Position numbers and translations under genes: made by a program. Shown in pieces: positions 55,337 through 64,000 of a stretch of 64,000 nt of DNA. The notes beneath the pieces are model-generated. The model ran no database searches, was not told the DNA's origin, and worked only from the letters and a program-made list of their open reading frames with translations. Source of the DNA: Cryobacterium sp. SO2 (lineage in GTDB: Bacteria > Actinomycetota > Actinomycetes > Actinomycetales > Microbacteriaceae). Each line of letters starts with the position of its first letter. The first letter of the stretch is position 1. Where the stretch lies: assembly GCF_026151165.2 (NCBI RefSeq), contig NZ_CP117849.1:1178001-1242000 (forward strand). The letters run 5' to 3'.

Positions 55337-55970
55337 CCGGGTGCACCTCGTGCGAGCCGGTGCGGGTGTCGACGGTGCGGCTGACCCGGGGGCTGGCCTC
55401 ACGTTCCTGGCTCTCCTGCTCGCGGCTCTCGCGGTCGCGGGCGGCCTCGCCTTCCCGGCGGGCCTGCTCGTCGCGCTGGTCGAGGTTGTCGAGCATGGCG
55501 CGCAGTTCGGCGCGCAGGAAGTCCTTCGAGGCGAGGTCCTTCATGCCCAGGCGCAGCGCCACCACCTCACGGGCGAGGTACTCGGTGTCGGCCAGGTTGC
55601 GTTCGGCGCGTTGCCGGTCCTGTTCGAACTGCACCCGGTCGCGGTCGTCCTGCCGGTTCTGCGCGAGCAGGATCAGCGGCGCCGCGTACGACGCCTGCAG
55701 CGACAAGACCAGGGTGAGCGCGATGAAGCCCAGCTCGATGGAGTCGAACCGCAGGCTGACGGGGGAGAGCGTGTTCCAGGCGATCCAGAAGATCGTGAAC
55801 AGGCTCAGGCCCAGCAGGAACCACGGCGTGCCCATACCGCGCGCGACGGCTTCGGTGAGGCGGCCGAACCTGTCGTTGCTGCGCCCGTTGCGTTTGCGGC
55901 CGACGATGTTGCTGGTGCGCAGGCCCTTGGGAGTGTCGAGGCGTAGCTCGCTCTTGTTAGCGCGTGCCAT
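55329..55970 (-). CDS. DUF1003 membrane protein
   Basis: The 213-residue protein has two membrane helices (about residues 54-72 and 80-100, with FTIFWIAWNTL and TLVLSLQASYAAPLILLAQNRQDDRDR). The NRQ.DRDR motif after the second helix is the DUF1003 hallmark. A long charged coiled-coil tail follows. GGAGG before the ATG at 55970 supports the start. It overlaps the upstream MgtE-like gene end and the downstream mrp start, giving a tight three-gene operon. Confidence 0.92.
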   Translation of the reverse strand: MARANKSELRLDTPKGLRTSNIVGRKRNGRSNDRFGRLTEAVARGMGTPWFLLGLSLFTIFWIAWNTLSPVSLRFDSIELGFIALTLVLSLQASYAAPLILLAQNRQDDRDRVQFEQDRQRAERNLADTEYLAREVVALRLGMKDLASKDFLRAELRAMLDNLDQRDEQARREGEAARDRESREQESQEREASPRVSRTVDTRTGSHEVHPVD

Positions 55971-57288
55971 TGTCGTGCCTCCGTCCACCGGGTAGCGGGA
56001 TGCTTCCTGTTACAAGCTGGGTTCTCGCCGTGGCACGTTTACGCACCTCGTCGTTGCCGTCGTGACTTCGCCAGTCGTCCGGCAGCAGGTAGTCGAGCAC
56101 GTCATCAATCGTCACCACCCCGACGAGTCGGTGGTTGTCATCGACCACGGGCACCGAGACGAGGTCGTAGCTGGCCAGGATGCGCGAGACCTCGGCCGCC
56201 GACGTGTCGGCGGTGACGGGCTCCAGACCCAGGTCGAGCAGGGTGCCGAGGCGTTCGTGCGGCGGGTAGCGCAGCATCCGCTGGAAGTGCACCATGCCCA
56301 GGAACCGGCCGGTGGGCGGTTCGTACGGCGGCAGGGTGACGCAAATGGCGGCGCCGAGCGCGGGCGCCAGGTCGTGCCGGCGGATGAGGGCGAGGCCCTC
56401 GGCCACGGTCGCGTCGGCGGAGACGATGATCGGCTCCGTGGTCATCAGGCCGCCGGCGGTGTCGGGGGCGTAGGAGAGCAGGAACCTGACGTCGTCGGCT
56501 TCCTCCGGCTCCATCAGGTCGAGCAGCTGCTCACCGCGCTCCTCGGGCAGCTGGGCGATGAGGTCGGCCGCGTCGTCGGGCTGCATGTGGTCGAGCACCT
56601 CGGCGGCGCGCGAGTCGCCGAGCCGGGTGAGGATGCCCACCTGCTCGCTTTCGGGCATCTCCTCGAGCACGTCGGCGAGGCGGCCGTCCGGCAGCTCCTC
56701 CGCCACCTCGAACATGCGCTGGCGGGGCAGGTCGAGCAGGGTATTCGCGAGGTCGGCGGGCTTCATGTCCGAGTAGGTGGCGATGAGCTGCTCGGCCGAC
56801 TGGGCCTCGCCGGCCGTGACCTTCTCGTAGACCTCGGCCCAGTTGGCGAAGGCCGTTGCTCCCTTGGCGAACGGGGACGAGCTGGTCTTGGGGCGGCGCA
56901 CGAAGAGCTGGCTGATCGCCCACTCACCCTGGCCGGATTCCTCGATGGCGACGTCTTCGATGGCAGCCTCGCCCGAGCCGTCGTTGAACGCGACCCGGCG
57001 GCCGAGCATCTCGGCGATCACGCGCACCTCGCCGCCGCGCTGCTCGAAGCGGCGCACGTTGATCAGCCCGGTGGTGATGATCTGGCCACTGCCGATGCTG
57101 GTGACCCGGCCGATCGAGACGAACACCCGGCGCTTGCCGGGGATCTCGACGATCAGGCCGACCACGCGGGGCGGGTCGTCTTTTCGGTAGACCACCAGGA
57201 CATCGCGGACCTTGCCGACACGGTCGCCCGCGGGGTCGAAGACGTTGCACCCGGCCAACCGGGCGACGAAGACTCTGGTGTTTGCCAC
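55957..57288 (-). CDS. Cytoplasmic PRC-barrel/MgtE-N/CBS protein without membrane domain
   Basis: The 443-residue protein has an N-terminal PRC-barrel-like part (VFDPAGDRVGKVRDVLVVYR). An MgtE N-domain of repeated short helices follows (about 150-275: LANTLLDLPRQRMFEVAEELPDGRLADVLEEMP), then two CBS motifs (TTEPIIVSADATVAEGLALI and VSVPVVDDNHRLVGVVTIDDVLDYLL). The membrane channel of true MgtE is absent, so it may be a magnesium or nucleotide sensor. It starts with GTG; TAAGTT lies six bases before and AGAGG overlaps. It is the first gene of the operon with DUF1003 and mrp. Confidence 0.92.
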   Translation of the reverse strand: MANTRVFVARLAGCNVFDPAGDRVGKVRDVLVVYRKDDPPRVVGLIVEIPGKRRVFVSIGRVTSIGSGQIITTGLINVRRFEQRGGEVRVIAEMLGRRVAFNDGSGEAAIEDVAIEESGQGEWAISQLFVRRPKTSSSPFAKGATAFANWAEVYEKVTAGEAQSAEQLIATYSDMKPADLANTLLDLPRQRMFEVAEELPDGRLADVLEEMPESEQVGILTRLGDSRAAEVLDHMQPDDAADLIAQLPEERGEQLLDLMEPEEADDVRFLLSYAPDTAGGLMTTEPIIVSADATVAEGLALIRRHDLAPALGAAICVTLPPYEPPTGRFLGMVHFQRMLRYPPHERLGTLLDLGLEPVTADTSAAEVSRILASYDLVSVPVVDDNHRLVGVVTIDDVLDYLLPDDWRSHDGNDEVRKRATARTQLVTGSIPLPGGRRHDNGTR

Positions 57289-57460
57289 ACCTCTAACTTA
57301 GCCGGTGCGGGCTGCCCGGAGGCCGGGGCGGAGCCGCCGTGCCGCGGCCGTCAGAGTGCGCGTGCGGGCGCCCGGCGGTGTGCCTGTCATCGGGGCATTC
57401 TCCCAACGGATGCACAGCGGGCTCATCGGGGATTCCCGGGGGCCGTGAAAGAATGGGTAC

Positions 57461-58159
57461 ATGACCAATCAGAGCCCATTCGGCGGTCGTGCCGCCGCCG
57501 CGCTGTACCCCGTGCTGCCCAAGGGCGAGGTCGTGGCGACGTACGAGACCTACAACGAAGCCCAGCTGGCCGTGGACGTCCTCGCGAAAGCCGACTTCCC
57601 CGTGAAGCAGCTCTCCATCGTGGGCAACGACCTCAAGACCGTGGAACGGGTGACCGGCAAGCTCACCTGGAGCCGCGTCGCTCTGGCGGGTGCCGCATCC
57701 GGTGCCTGGCTCGGGGTGTTCTTCGGCCTGTTGTTCTTCATCTTCTCGCCGGACGCGGCCGGGCTGCCGTTCGTGTTCGCCGCCGTGCTGATGGGCGCCG
57801 GCTTCGGCATGCTCTTCGGCCTGGTCAGCTACGCCCTCAACCGCCGCCGCAAGGACTTCACCTCGACCATGCAGGTGATCGCCGGCAACTACCAGGTGAT
57901 CGTGAACGTGGAGCTGCTGAACAAGGCCCGCAACCTGCTGGCCGGCCAGGCTGAGCCGGCCGGCGCCCCGGCGCCGCATCCGTCCGACCCGCCGCGCTCC
58001 GCGCCGCAGCAGCCCGTGCCGCCCGCGGCGCCCACCGGGGACCAGCCGACAGCGCCGCCCGCGTACGGCCAGCCCGCCCCGCCGGTCTCTGCGCCGCCCG
58101 TCGCAGGCCCGTCCGACCCGCAGCCGCCGGTGTCCGGCCCGATCGACCCCGCACGCTAA
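57461..58159 (+). CDS. General stress protein 17M-like (YflT) membrane protein
   Basis: The 232-residue protein begins with the GS17M/YflT motif (GEVVATYETYNEAQLAVDVLAKADFPVKQLSIVG, about 22-55). Two membrane helices follow (70-90 and 96-120), then a short cytoplasmic strand and a proline-rich tail of about 75 residues. A similar gene lies beside the MgtE_N/CBS gene in mycobacteria. AAGAAT lies six bases before the ATG, which suggests leaderless transcription. Confidence 0.88.
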   Translation: MTNQSPFGGRAAAALYPVLPKGEVVATYETYNEAQLAVDVLAKADFPVKQLSIVGNDLKTVERVTGKLTWSRVALAGAASGAWLGVFFGLLFFIFSPDAAGLPFVFAAVLMGAGFGMLFGLVSYALNRRRKDFTSTMQVIAGNYQVIVNVELLNKARNLLAGQAEPAGAPAPHPSDPPRSAPQQPVPPAAPTGDQPTAPPAYGQPAPPVSAPPVAGPSDPQPPVSGPIDPAR

Positions 58160-58165
58160 CCGCAT

Positions 58166-58230
58166 CTGGTCCCCGTCCGGACAACTGCACCCGGCACACC
58201 GGGCGCAAATGTCCGCATGGGGACCAGTTG
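58166..58230. repeat. Dispersed palindromic repeat, family A, copy 4
   Basis: Outer arms CTGGTCCCCG and GGGGACCAG flank inner TCCGGACAACTGCACCCGG and CCGGGCGCAAATGTCCG. The first thirty bases equal copy 5 at 61202 except for none, and both copies lie in the same orientation on either side of the P-type ATPase gene. It separates convergent genes and may act as a terminator. Confidence 0.87.
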
Positions 58231-58234
58231 AGCG

Positions 58235-61108
58235 TCAGGCCTGTGGGCGGCGACGGCCGCGCACCCGCCGGGCAGCCTCGTGGGTGGCGATCATGACGAG
58301 ACCGGCGGCCAGCACGAACGCCCAGTCCAGCAGGCTGAGCGGCCCGGTCTGGAAGAGGACGGCCACCCACGGCGCGTACACGATCACGAGCATCACGCCG
58401 AGGCCGAAAACGCAGGCCAGCCAGAACGTTCGGTTCGAGAACTGGTAGCTGGAGAACAGACCGCGTTCGCTTCGGTTCTGGATGATGTTGATCAGCTGGC
58501 AGAGCAGGATCGTGACGTAGGTCATGGTGGTGGCCTGGGCGACGATCGAGTCGCCGACGGCACCTGAGAACGGGTCGACGCCCGCGCGGCCGTAGAACAG
58601 CAGGTAGTTCGAGATCGCCAGTACGCCCATCAACGATCCAGTGCCGAGCACGGTACGGATGCTGCGGCGGTTGAGGATGTGCGAGGCCGGATCTCGGGGT
58701 GCCAGTTTCATCACCCGGCCGGACTCCGGGTCGCGCCCGAGGGCGGCGATGGGGAGCAGCTCCCCGAGCAGGTCGATCGCCAGGATTTGCAGCACGTTGA
58801 GTGCCAGCGGTACGCCGGCGATGGTGGCGAGCAGGAGGCTGACCACGCTGACGACGAGTTCGGCCGCGTTCGAGGTGAGGCAGGCGATGACGCCCTTGGC
58901 GATGTTCGCGTAGATCACCCGGCCCTGCTCGATGGCGCGCACCAGGGTTGCGAAGCTGTCGTCGAGCAGCACGACCTCTGCGGCCTCCTTGGCCACATCG
59001 GTGCCTGAGGCGCCCATGGCGACTCCGATGCTGGCGTGGCGGAGGGCGGGGGCATCGTTGATGCCGTCTCCCGTGACGGCGACGACGTGGCCGGAATCCC
59101 TGACCAGGTCGACGATGCGGGTCTTGTCTTCCGGGTTGACCCGGCTGAACACCGTGCAGCCGGTGAGGGCATGGGCGAGCACGTCGGCATCCGGCATCGC
59201 GGCGAGCTCCTCGGAGGTGACCACGGTCAGGTGCCCGCCGCTGTCGAGCCCCGCCTGCCTGGCGATGGCCTCTGCGGTGCGGGAGAAGTCTCCCGTGATG
59301 ATGTTCACCGTGATCTGCGCGGCCAACGCCAGACGCATCGCCTCCGGCACTGACTCGCGGATGGGGTCCACCATCGAGACGAGGCCGAGCAGCACGAGAT
59401 CGCGCTCGATGGTCGTCGGGTCGTCGGATGTCGCCTCTGCGGGCGTAACCTCGCGCACCGCATAGGCCAGGTTACGCAAGCCCCGGTCGGACTTCGCCGC
59501 GTGGACGGCGAGGAAGCCCTGCCGGTCGGCATCCGTGAGGGGGCGCACGGTGTCGCCGTCGCTGATGCGCGCGCACGCGCGCACGACGCTCTCCGGGGCA
59601 CCCTTCACGTGGGCGGTGAGGGTGCCGCCGGCGCTTTCGCGGACGGAGGTCATGAGCTTGCGGGCGGAGTCGAACGGGTACTCGCGCACTTCGGTCTGCG
59701 CTGCGGACTCGGCCGTGACGTCGAGTCCGGCCTTGGCGGCCGCCGTGAGCAGCGCGCCCTCCGTGGGGTCACCCAGGATATGCCAGCCGGCATGCGAGCC
59801 GTCCGGAGGGAGCAGCCTGGCGTTCCCGGCGAGCACGCCGGTTCGGAGGAACGCGGACAGCCGGTCGTGGTCGGCACCGGCGGCATCCGCCACTGTCGGG
59901 CCGGTGGCCTCGATGGCGCCCGTCGGGTCGTAGCCGATGCCGCGCACGGCATAGTCGCGTCCGGCCACGACCAGTTCGGTGACTGTCATCTCGTTCTTGG
60001 TCAGCGTGCCGGTCTTGTCGGTGCAGATCACCTGGGTGGCGCCGAGGGTCTCGACCGCGCTCAAACGCTTGACCAGGGCCTGACGCTGGGCCAGTGCGCC
60101 GGCAGCCTGGGCGAGGGCGGTGTTCACCTCGGCCGGAAGGCCCTGCGGCACGACGGCGCTCGCGAAGCCGACCGCGAACAGCAGGGCCTCGTGGAAGGGC
60201 AGGTCGGCCTTCACCGCGACGATCAGCAAGACCACGGACAGACCGACGGCGAGGTACGTGATCACCTTGGCCAGGTAGCCCATCTCCACTTGGAGGGGGC
60301 TCAGGGTGCGCGGCGCCGACTGGGTGAGGTGGGCGATGCGGCCGAGTTCGGTCTGGGCGCCGGTCGCGACGACCACGCCGACGGCCTCGCCGGTTGCCAC
60401 CGTGGTGCCGGCATGTGCGGTGTTGTGGCGCTCGGCCACCGCCACGTCGGTGAGGATGGCGTGGGTGAACTTGCGCGTCGGGTCGCTCTCGCCCGTGAGC
60501 GCGAACTCGTTCGTCGCGAACGAAGTGGCCTCGATCAGCCGGATGTCGGCGGGCACGGCGGCGCCCTCCTCCAGCCTTACGATGTCGCCGACGACCACGG
60601 CTGTGGAGTCCACCTGGGTGAGCGCTCCGTCGCGCTGTACCTGGGTGAGCGACTGGGCCAGGTGCTGCAGGGCGGCCATGGTCTTGCCGGCCCGGTACTC
60701 CTGCGCGAACCCGATCGACGTGTTCAGCAGCACCAGCAGCACCAGGACCGCCGAGGTGAGGGTGTCGCCGAGGTAGCCCGTGATCACCGCGCAGGCGAGC
60801 AGCAGCACGATCATCCAGTCCTTGAACTGGAGCAGGTAGCGCACGAGCAGGGACTCCTGCCGTACCTGCACGATCACATTGTCGCCGTAACGCTGACGAT
60901 GGTCGGTGATTTCCGGGCCCGTGAGTCCGCTGCGGCGGGTGGCGAACCGGGTCAGGACGTCAGCCTCGGCCAGCCTGTAGGCGTCGCCGGCCGCGATCGC
61001 GGCGCTGACGGGATCGCCGTCCGGGGGTGTGGGCTGGATGCTCTCTGCGACGCCGTGCGGCTGATCGCCGTTTGACTGCTCGTCGTGCCGTGCCGTGCCC
61101 TGGTGCAT
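58235..61108 (-). CDS. Cation-transporting P-type ATPase (P2-like)
   Basis: The 957-residue protein has the P-type ATPase landmarks: actuator motif TGESDPT, the M4 motif VVPQGLPAEV, phosphorylation site CTDKTGTLTKNE (aspartate near residue 365), and the hinge GDGINDAPALRHASIGVAMG. About ten membrane helices are predicted. The proline-rich M4 (PQGLPAE) and overall length fit the calcium/sodium-type P2 group rather than heavy-metal pumps, which would have a CPx motif. The transported ion is not clear. It stands alone, between two repeat A copies. Confidence 0.92.
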   Translation of the reverse strand: MHQGTARHDEQSNGDQPHGVAESIQPTPPDGDPVSAAIAAGDAYRLAEADVLTRFATRRSGLTGPEITDHRQRYGDNVIVQVRQESLLVRYLLQFKDWMIVLLLACAVITGYLGDTLTSAVLVLLVLLNTSIGFAQEYRAGKTMAALQHLAQSLTQVQRDGALTQVDSTAVVVGDIVRLEEGAAVPADIRLIEATSFATNEFALTGESDPTRKFTHAILTDVAVAERHNTAHAGTTVATGEAVGVVVATGAQTELGRIAHLTQSAPRTLSPLQVEMGYLAKVITYLAVGLSVVLLIVAVKADLPFHEALLFAVGFASAVVPQGLPAEVNTALAQAAGALAQRQALVKRLSAVETLGATQVICTDKTGTLTKNEMTVTELVVAGRDYAVRGIGYDPTGAIEATGPTVADAAGADHDRLSAFLRTGVLAGNARLLPPDGSHAGWHILGDPTEGALLTAAAKAGLDVTAESAAQTEVREYPFDSARKLMTSVRESAGGTLTAHVKGAPESVVRACARISDGDTVRPLTDADRQGFLAVHAAKSDRGLRNLAYAVREVTPAEATSDDPTTIERDLVLLGLVSMVDPIRESVPEAMRLALAAQITVNIITGDFSRTAEAIARQAGLDSGGHLTVVTSEELAAMPDADVLAHALTGCTVFSRVNPEDKTRIVDLVRDSGHVVAVTGDGINDAPALRHASIGVAMGASGTDVAKEAAEVVLLDDSFATLVRAIEQGRVIYANIAKGVIACLTSNAAELVVSVVSLLLATIAGVPLALNVLQILAIDLLGELLPIAALGRDPESGRVMKLAPRDPASHILNRRSIRTVLGTGSLMGVLAISNYLLFYGRAGVDPFSGAVGDSIVAQATTMTYVTILLCQLINIIQNRSERGLFSSYQFSNRTFWLACVFGLGVMLVIVYAPWVAVLFQTGPLSLLDWAFVLAAGLVMIATHEAARRVRGRRRPQA

Positions 61109-61201
61109 GAGGACTCCCGGGTAAGCCGGGGCTTGCGGATCCGGACCTGCCGATATATAGCCAGCCTATCGAGTCTGGATCGCGGCCGCGCGGGCAGACC
61201 A

Positions 61202-61269
61202 CAACTGGTCCCCGTCCGGACAACTGCACCCGGCGCACCGGGACCAGTTGTCCGCACGGGGACCAGTTG
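61202..61269. repeat. Dispersed palindromic repeat, family A, copy 5
   Basis: CAACTGGTCCCCGTCCGG begins the element and CGGGGACCAGTTG ends it, with an additional internal GGACCAGTTGTCCG. It lies 94 bases upstream of the P-type ATPase start and just after the aminopeptidase stop. Confidence 0.87.
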
Positions 61270-61277
61270 GGCGCGAA

Positions 61278-62825
61278 TCAGGCCTGCAGGGCGGCCATCC
61301 ACGCTTCCACGGCGGCCGAGTCGCGCGGGATGCCAGCCGAGAGGTTCTCGGCGCCGGTCGCGGTGATCAGGATGTCATCTTCGATGCGCACACCGATGCC
61401 GCGGTACTCCGCGGGCACGGTGAGGTCGTCGGGCTGGAAGTACAGGCCGGGTTCGATCGTGAAGACCATGCCAGCCTCGATGACGCCGTCCATGTACATG
61501 TCCCGGCGGGCCTGGGCGCAGTCGTGCACGTCCAGGCCGAGGTGGTGGCTGGTGCCGTGCACCATGTAGCGGCGGTGCTGGCCGTTCTCGGGTAGCAGGG
61601 CTTCCTCAGCCGTGACGGGCAGCATGCCCCACTCCGCGGTGCGGCAGGCGATCACGGCCATCGCGGCCGCATGCACCTCCCGGAAGATGGCGCCGGGCTT
61701 GGCCACGAGGAAGGCGGCGTCCGCGGCCTCACGCACGGCGTCGTAGACGCGGCGCTGCACATCGCTGAAGGTGCCCGTGATCGGCAGGGTGCGGGTGATG
61801 TCAGCGGTGTAGTAGCTGTCCACTTCCACGCCGGCGTCCAGCAGCATGACGTCGCCGGCACGCACCGGTCCGTCGTTGCGGGTCCAGTGCAGGATGCAGG
61901 CGTGCGGGCCGGAGGCCGCGATGGTGTCGTAGCCGACGGTGTTGCCGTCGACGCGGGCGCGGGTGTTGAAGACGCCCTCGACGAGACGCTCGCCCCGCAC
62001 GTGCGTGCTGGAGCGGGGCAGGTCGCGGATGACGTCCTCGAAGCCGCGGGCGGTGGCCGCCACCGCGAGGCGCATCTGGCCGATCTCGTAGGCGTCCTTG
62101 ACCAGCCGCAGCTCGGACAGGTCGCGTGCGAAGCCGGCATCCGCGTCGTGCTCGCCGTTGATCTCGACGCTGAACGGGGCGTCGGCGGCGTTCGCGGTGA
62201 GCATCTTCTCGGCCGCGTTGCGCAGGCGCGCATCGTCGACCTGGCCGGTGAGGAACGGGTCGGCTTCGCGCACGAGCAGCGTCTCGCTGTCGACCTTGCG
62301 GAGCACATCGGCGAAATCGTCGATCCCACGCACGGTGATGGCGAGGTCGCCGGCGACCTGTCCGATCGACGGCCGCGGGCCGATCCAGAATTCGCCGATC
62401 TCGGAGTTGGCGTAGAACTCGTCGGAGTCCCGACCGGCGCGCTCACGGAAGTAGACCGTGGTGTCGTGGCCGGTGGCCGTGGGTTCGAACACGAGCACGG
62501 CACCGGGTTCGGAGTCGCTGCCCCACCCGGTGAGGTGGGCAAAGGCGGAGTGGGCGCGGAACGCGTAGTCGGTGTCGTTGGCACGCTGCTTGAGGCGTCC
62601 GGCCGGCACGATCAGGCGGTGGCCGGGGTAGAGCCGGGAGATGCGCTCACGCCGGGCGGCGGCGAACGGCGCCTGCTCGCGGGCGGGCGGCACCTCCTCT
62701 GCGCGGTCGGCCCAGCCGCTGGAGATGTACTCCTTGAACCCCTCGGAGCCGGGGGTCGTCGACCGGTTCTCGTTCGAGCGGGCGGCGGGGGCGGGTGCGG
62801 GGGCGGTATCGGTGGAGTCAGCCAT
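61278..62825 (-). CDS. pepP: Xaa-Pro aminopeptidase (M24B, aminopeptidase P)
   Basis: The 515-residue protein has an N-terminal creatinase-like domain (HRLIVPAGRLKQRANDTDYAFRAHSAFAHLTGW) and a pita-bread catalytic domain. The five metal ligands are recognisable: LLDAGVEVDSYYTADITRT (two aspartates), the histidine in MVHGTSHHLGLDVHD, the glutamate in FTIEPGLYF and the last in GVRIEDDI. It removes N-terminal residues before proline, which fits a host with two peptide importers. AAGAAT plus GGAGGA precede the ATG. Confidence 0.95.
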   Translation of the reverse strand: MADSTDTAPAPAPAARSNENRSTTPGSEGFKEYISSGWADRAEEVPPAREQAPFAAARRERISRLYPGHRLIVPAGRLKQRANDTDYAFRAHSAFAHLTGWGSDSEPGAVLVFEPTATGHDTTVYFRERAGRDSDEFYANSEIGEFWIGPRPSIGQVAGDLAITVRGIDDFADVLRKVDSETLLVREADPFLTGQVDDARLRNAAEKMLTANAADAPFSVEINGEHDADAGFARDLSELRLVKDAYEIGQMRLAVAATARGFEDVIRDLPRSSTHVRGERLVEGVFNTRARVDGNTVGYDTIAASGPHACILHWTRNDGPVRAGDVMLLDAGVEVDSYYTADITRTLPITGTFSDVQRRVYDAVREAADAAFLVAKPGAIFREVHAAAMAVIACRTAEWGMLPVTAEEALLPENGQHRRYMVHGTSHHLGLDVHDCAQARRDMYMDGVIEAGMVFTIEPGLYFQPDDLTVPAEYRGIGVRIEDDILITATGAENLSAGIPRDSAAVEAWMAALQA

Positions 62826-62882
62826 TCCTCCATTCTTCCACCCGTACCGCGGCGGTGGTGCGGTCCAGGCTCCTCGAGCGGC

Positions 62883-63935
62883 TCAGCCTGCCGGGGACAG
62901 CGTGGCCACGATGGGCCGGTGGTCGCTGCCGGCGGCGTCCTCCGTGCTGATCACGTGCATGCTGTCCACCTGCCAGTCCGCGGTGGCCAGAACGTGGTCG
63001 ATCGGGGTGCCGAGCAGGGTCGGCGCCCAGGCGGGCCAGGTGCCGGCTGCCGCCGACCCGGCCGAAAGGGCGGCATCGCGGCAGTCGCCGAGTTGGGCAT
63101 CGGCGGCGCCGGCCCGGCCCGCGAAATGGTCGAGCGTGGCGTTGAAGTCGCCCGCCATGATCACGCCGCCACCGTCGGCACGTGCGCTGCACTGCCCGGC
63201 CAGCCAGTCGAGGTCAGAGCGCCAGTTCGACATCTCCCACTGGATCGGGGCGACGGCGTGCACGGCGATGATCGTGGGACCGGAGCCATCCGCCGGTTCG
63301 GCGATGACGGTGGGCAGCACGTTGGTGTTGCCGGGCGGGCCGGAGCCCTCGGCCGAGGTGACCGTGTAGTCGCCGAGGTCCGGGCTGATCAGCAGGGTTG
63401 TGGACCTGGCCTTGGAGATCAGGTCGAACGACACCGTGTGCACCCACATCGGCCGGCCGGCGGCGCGCATGGCCTCGGCGATGAGCACCCCGGTCTCCTC
63501 GGTGGTCTCGGGCAGGGTGACGACGTCGGCGTCCTCGGCGAGGGCGAGGTCGGCGATGGCCTCTGCACCGGGTGCGTCGCCGAGGGTGTTCCAGCTCAGC
63601 ACGGTGATCGCGCCGTCGGCGCCGGCTCCATCCGCCGACGCCGAGGCGCCGGTGCCCAGCCCGCGGTTCACCAGAATGCCGGCGTTGACGACGCCGAAGA
63701 TCACCAGGAGAACCATCAGGATGGCGGTGGTGCCACGCAGCGGCCGCACCAGGAGCAACAGCAGCGCGAGCAGCATCAGCAGGGCGACCGCCACGAGCAC
63801 GGCCAGCCCGCGCAGGGACACCGCGTGCGCGACGACCCAGCTGTTCTGCAGGCCCACGAGCTCGGGCCAGGCCAGCACGGTGAGGATGCCCGCGGTCGCG
63901 AGGACCACGACAGCTCTGAAGAGGAAGGAGAACAT
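62883..63935 (-). CDS. Membrane-anchored endonuclease/exonuclease/phosphatase-family protein
   Basis: The 350-residue protein has three N-terminal membrane helices (about 5-23, 32-57 and 63-82) and an extracellular EEP domain. The EEP motifs are SWNTLGDAPGAEAIADL, the glutamate in VVTLPETTEETG, MAGDFNATLDHF (about residue 256), IDHVLA and the final GSDHRPIVATL. All catalytic positions look intact. It probably acts as a phosphodiesterase or nuclease outside the membrane. The ATG at 63935 directly precedes the first helix; a longer reading from 63983 is possible. Confidence 0.9.
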   Translation of the reverse strand: MFSFLFRAVVVLATAGILTVLAWPELVGLQNSWVVAHAVSLRGLAVLVAVALLMLLALLLLLVRPLRGTTAILMVLLVIFGVVNAGILVNRGLGTGASASADGAGADGAITVLSWNTLGDAPGAEAIADLALAEDADVVTLPETTEETGVLIAEAMRAAGRPMWVHTVSFDLISKARSTTLLISPDLGDYTVTSAEGSGPPGNTNVLPTVIAEPADGSGPTIIAVHAVAPIQWEMSNWRSDLDWLAGQCSARADGGGVIMAGDFNATLDHFAGRAGAADAQLGDCRDAALSAGSAAAGTWPAWAPTLLGTPIDHVLATADWQVDSMHVISTEDAAGSDHRPIVATLSPAG

Positions 63936-63989
63936 AGATGAGTCACTGTAGGCGACCTGGCTGCATTCCGCGCCAACTAGCATGGGGGA

Positions 63990-64000
63990 ATGGCAGTCGA
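63990..64000 (+). CDS. Probable 5' end of the next plus-strand gene
   Basis: An ATG at 63990 lies six bases after TAGCAT, the same arrangement as before many genes in this window, so a leaderless gene probably begins here and runs out of the window. Only the first few codons are present, so its identity cannot be judged. Confidence 0.4.

Overview
The window is high-GC actinobacterial DNA. Three marks support this. There is a mycothiol-dependent formaldehyde/nitrosothiol dehydrogenase, an IdeR/DmdR-type iron box before an efeUOB operon, and a housekeeping gene order (typA, mshB-like, fdxC, dapC, dapD, dapE, O-methyltransferase, tatB, mrp, DUF1003, MgtE_N/CBS, stress protein) that I recall from Mycobacterium tuberculosis and relatives. 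Codon use, GTG/TTG starts, many apparently leaderless genes and the short dispersed repeats suggest a Microbacteriaceae member, possibly Cryobacterium-like. That placement is an inference. No rRNA, tRNA, transposase, phage or CRISPR locus was found.

Layout. 1-2.5 kb: end of a peptide-type ABC ATPase coupled to an NtaA/DszA-type flavin monooxygenase, then an orphan winged-helix regulator. 2.5-16.9 kb: a mixed block of single genes and short operons. It holds the mscR/MBL-hydrolase pair, a PHP protein, a HhH-GPD repair protein, several small hypothetical proteins and lipoproteins, a glycosyltransferase/phosphodiester glycosidase pair, an FAD monooxygenase, a LON-substrate-binding-domain protein and two acetyltransferases. 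16.9-22 kb: a tandem glycine riboswitch controlling gcvT-gcvH-gcvP. 22-23.3 kb: a CPBP protease/DCC thiol oxidoreductase pair. 23.4-35.9 kb: two complete oligopeptide ABC importers in tandem, each with a fused two-domain ATPase, separated by a PH-domain protein. 36-36.5 kb: an inverted-repeat array. 36.7 kb to the end: the conserved housekeeping block with typA, the efeUOB iron importer, a degenerate PIG-L/membrane fusion, ferredoxin, lysine biosynthesis genes (dapC, dapD, dapE), citrate synthase, TatB, GabD2-type dehydrogenase, Mrp, a P-type ATPase, aminopeptidase P and a membrane-anchored EEP-family protein.

How parts work together. The gcv genes form a glycine-sensing catabolic operon. dapC, dapD and dapE supply successive steps of the succinylase lysine/diaminopimelate route, and dapD and dapE diverge from one 17-bp gap with overlapping -10 boxes. 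efeU/O/B form an iron(II) importer under a probable IdeR box. mscR and its overlapping hydrolase handle formaldehyde through mycothiol.

The least expected content is non-coding. Four families of short palindromic repeats lie between genes, and three of them, together with an unrelated 15-bp tandem repeat, provide the stop codon of the gene they abut. A -10-like hexamer also sits 6-7 nt before the start codon of about fifteen genes, which implies pervasive leaderless transcription.
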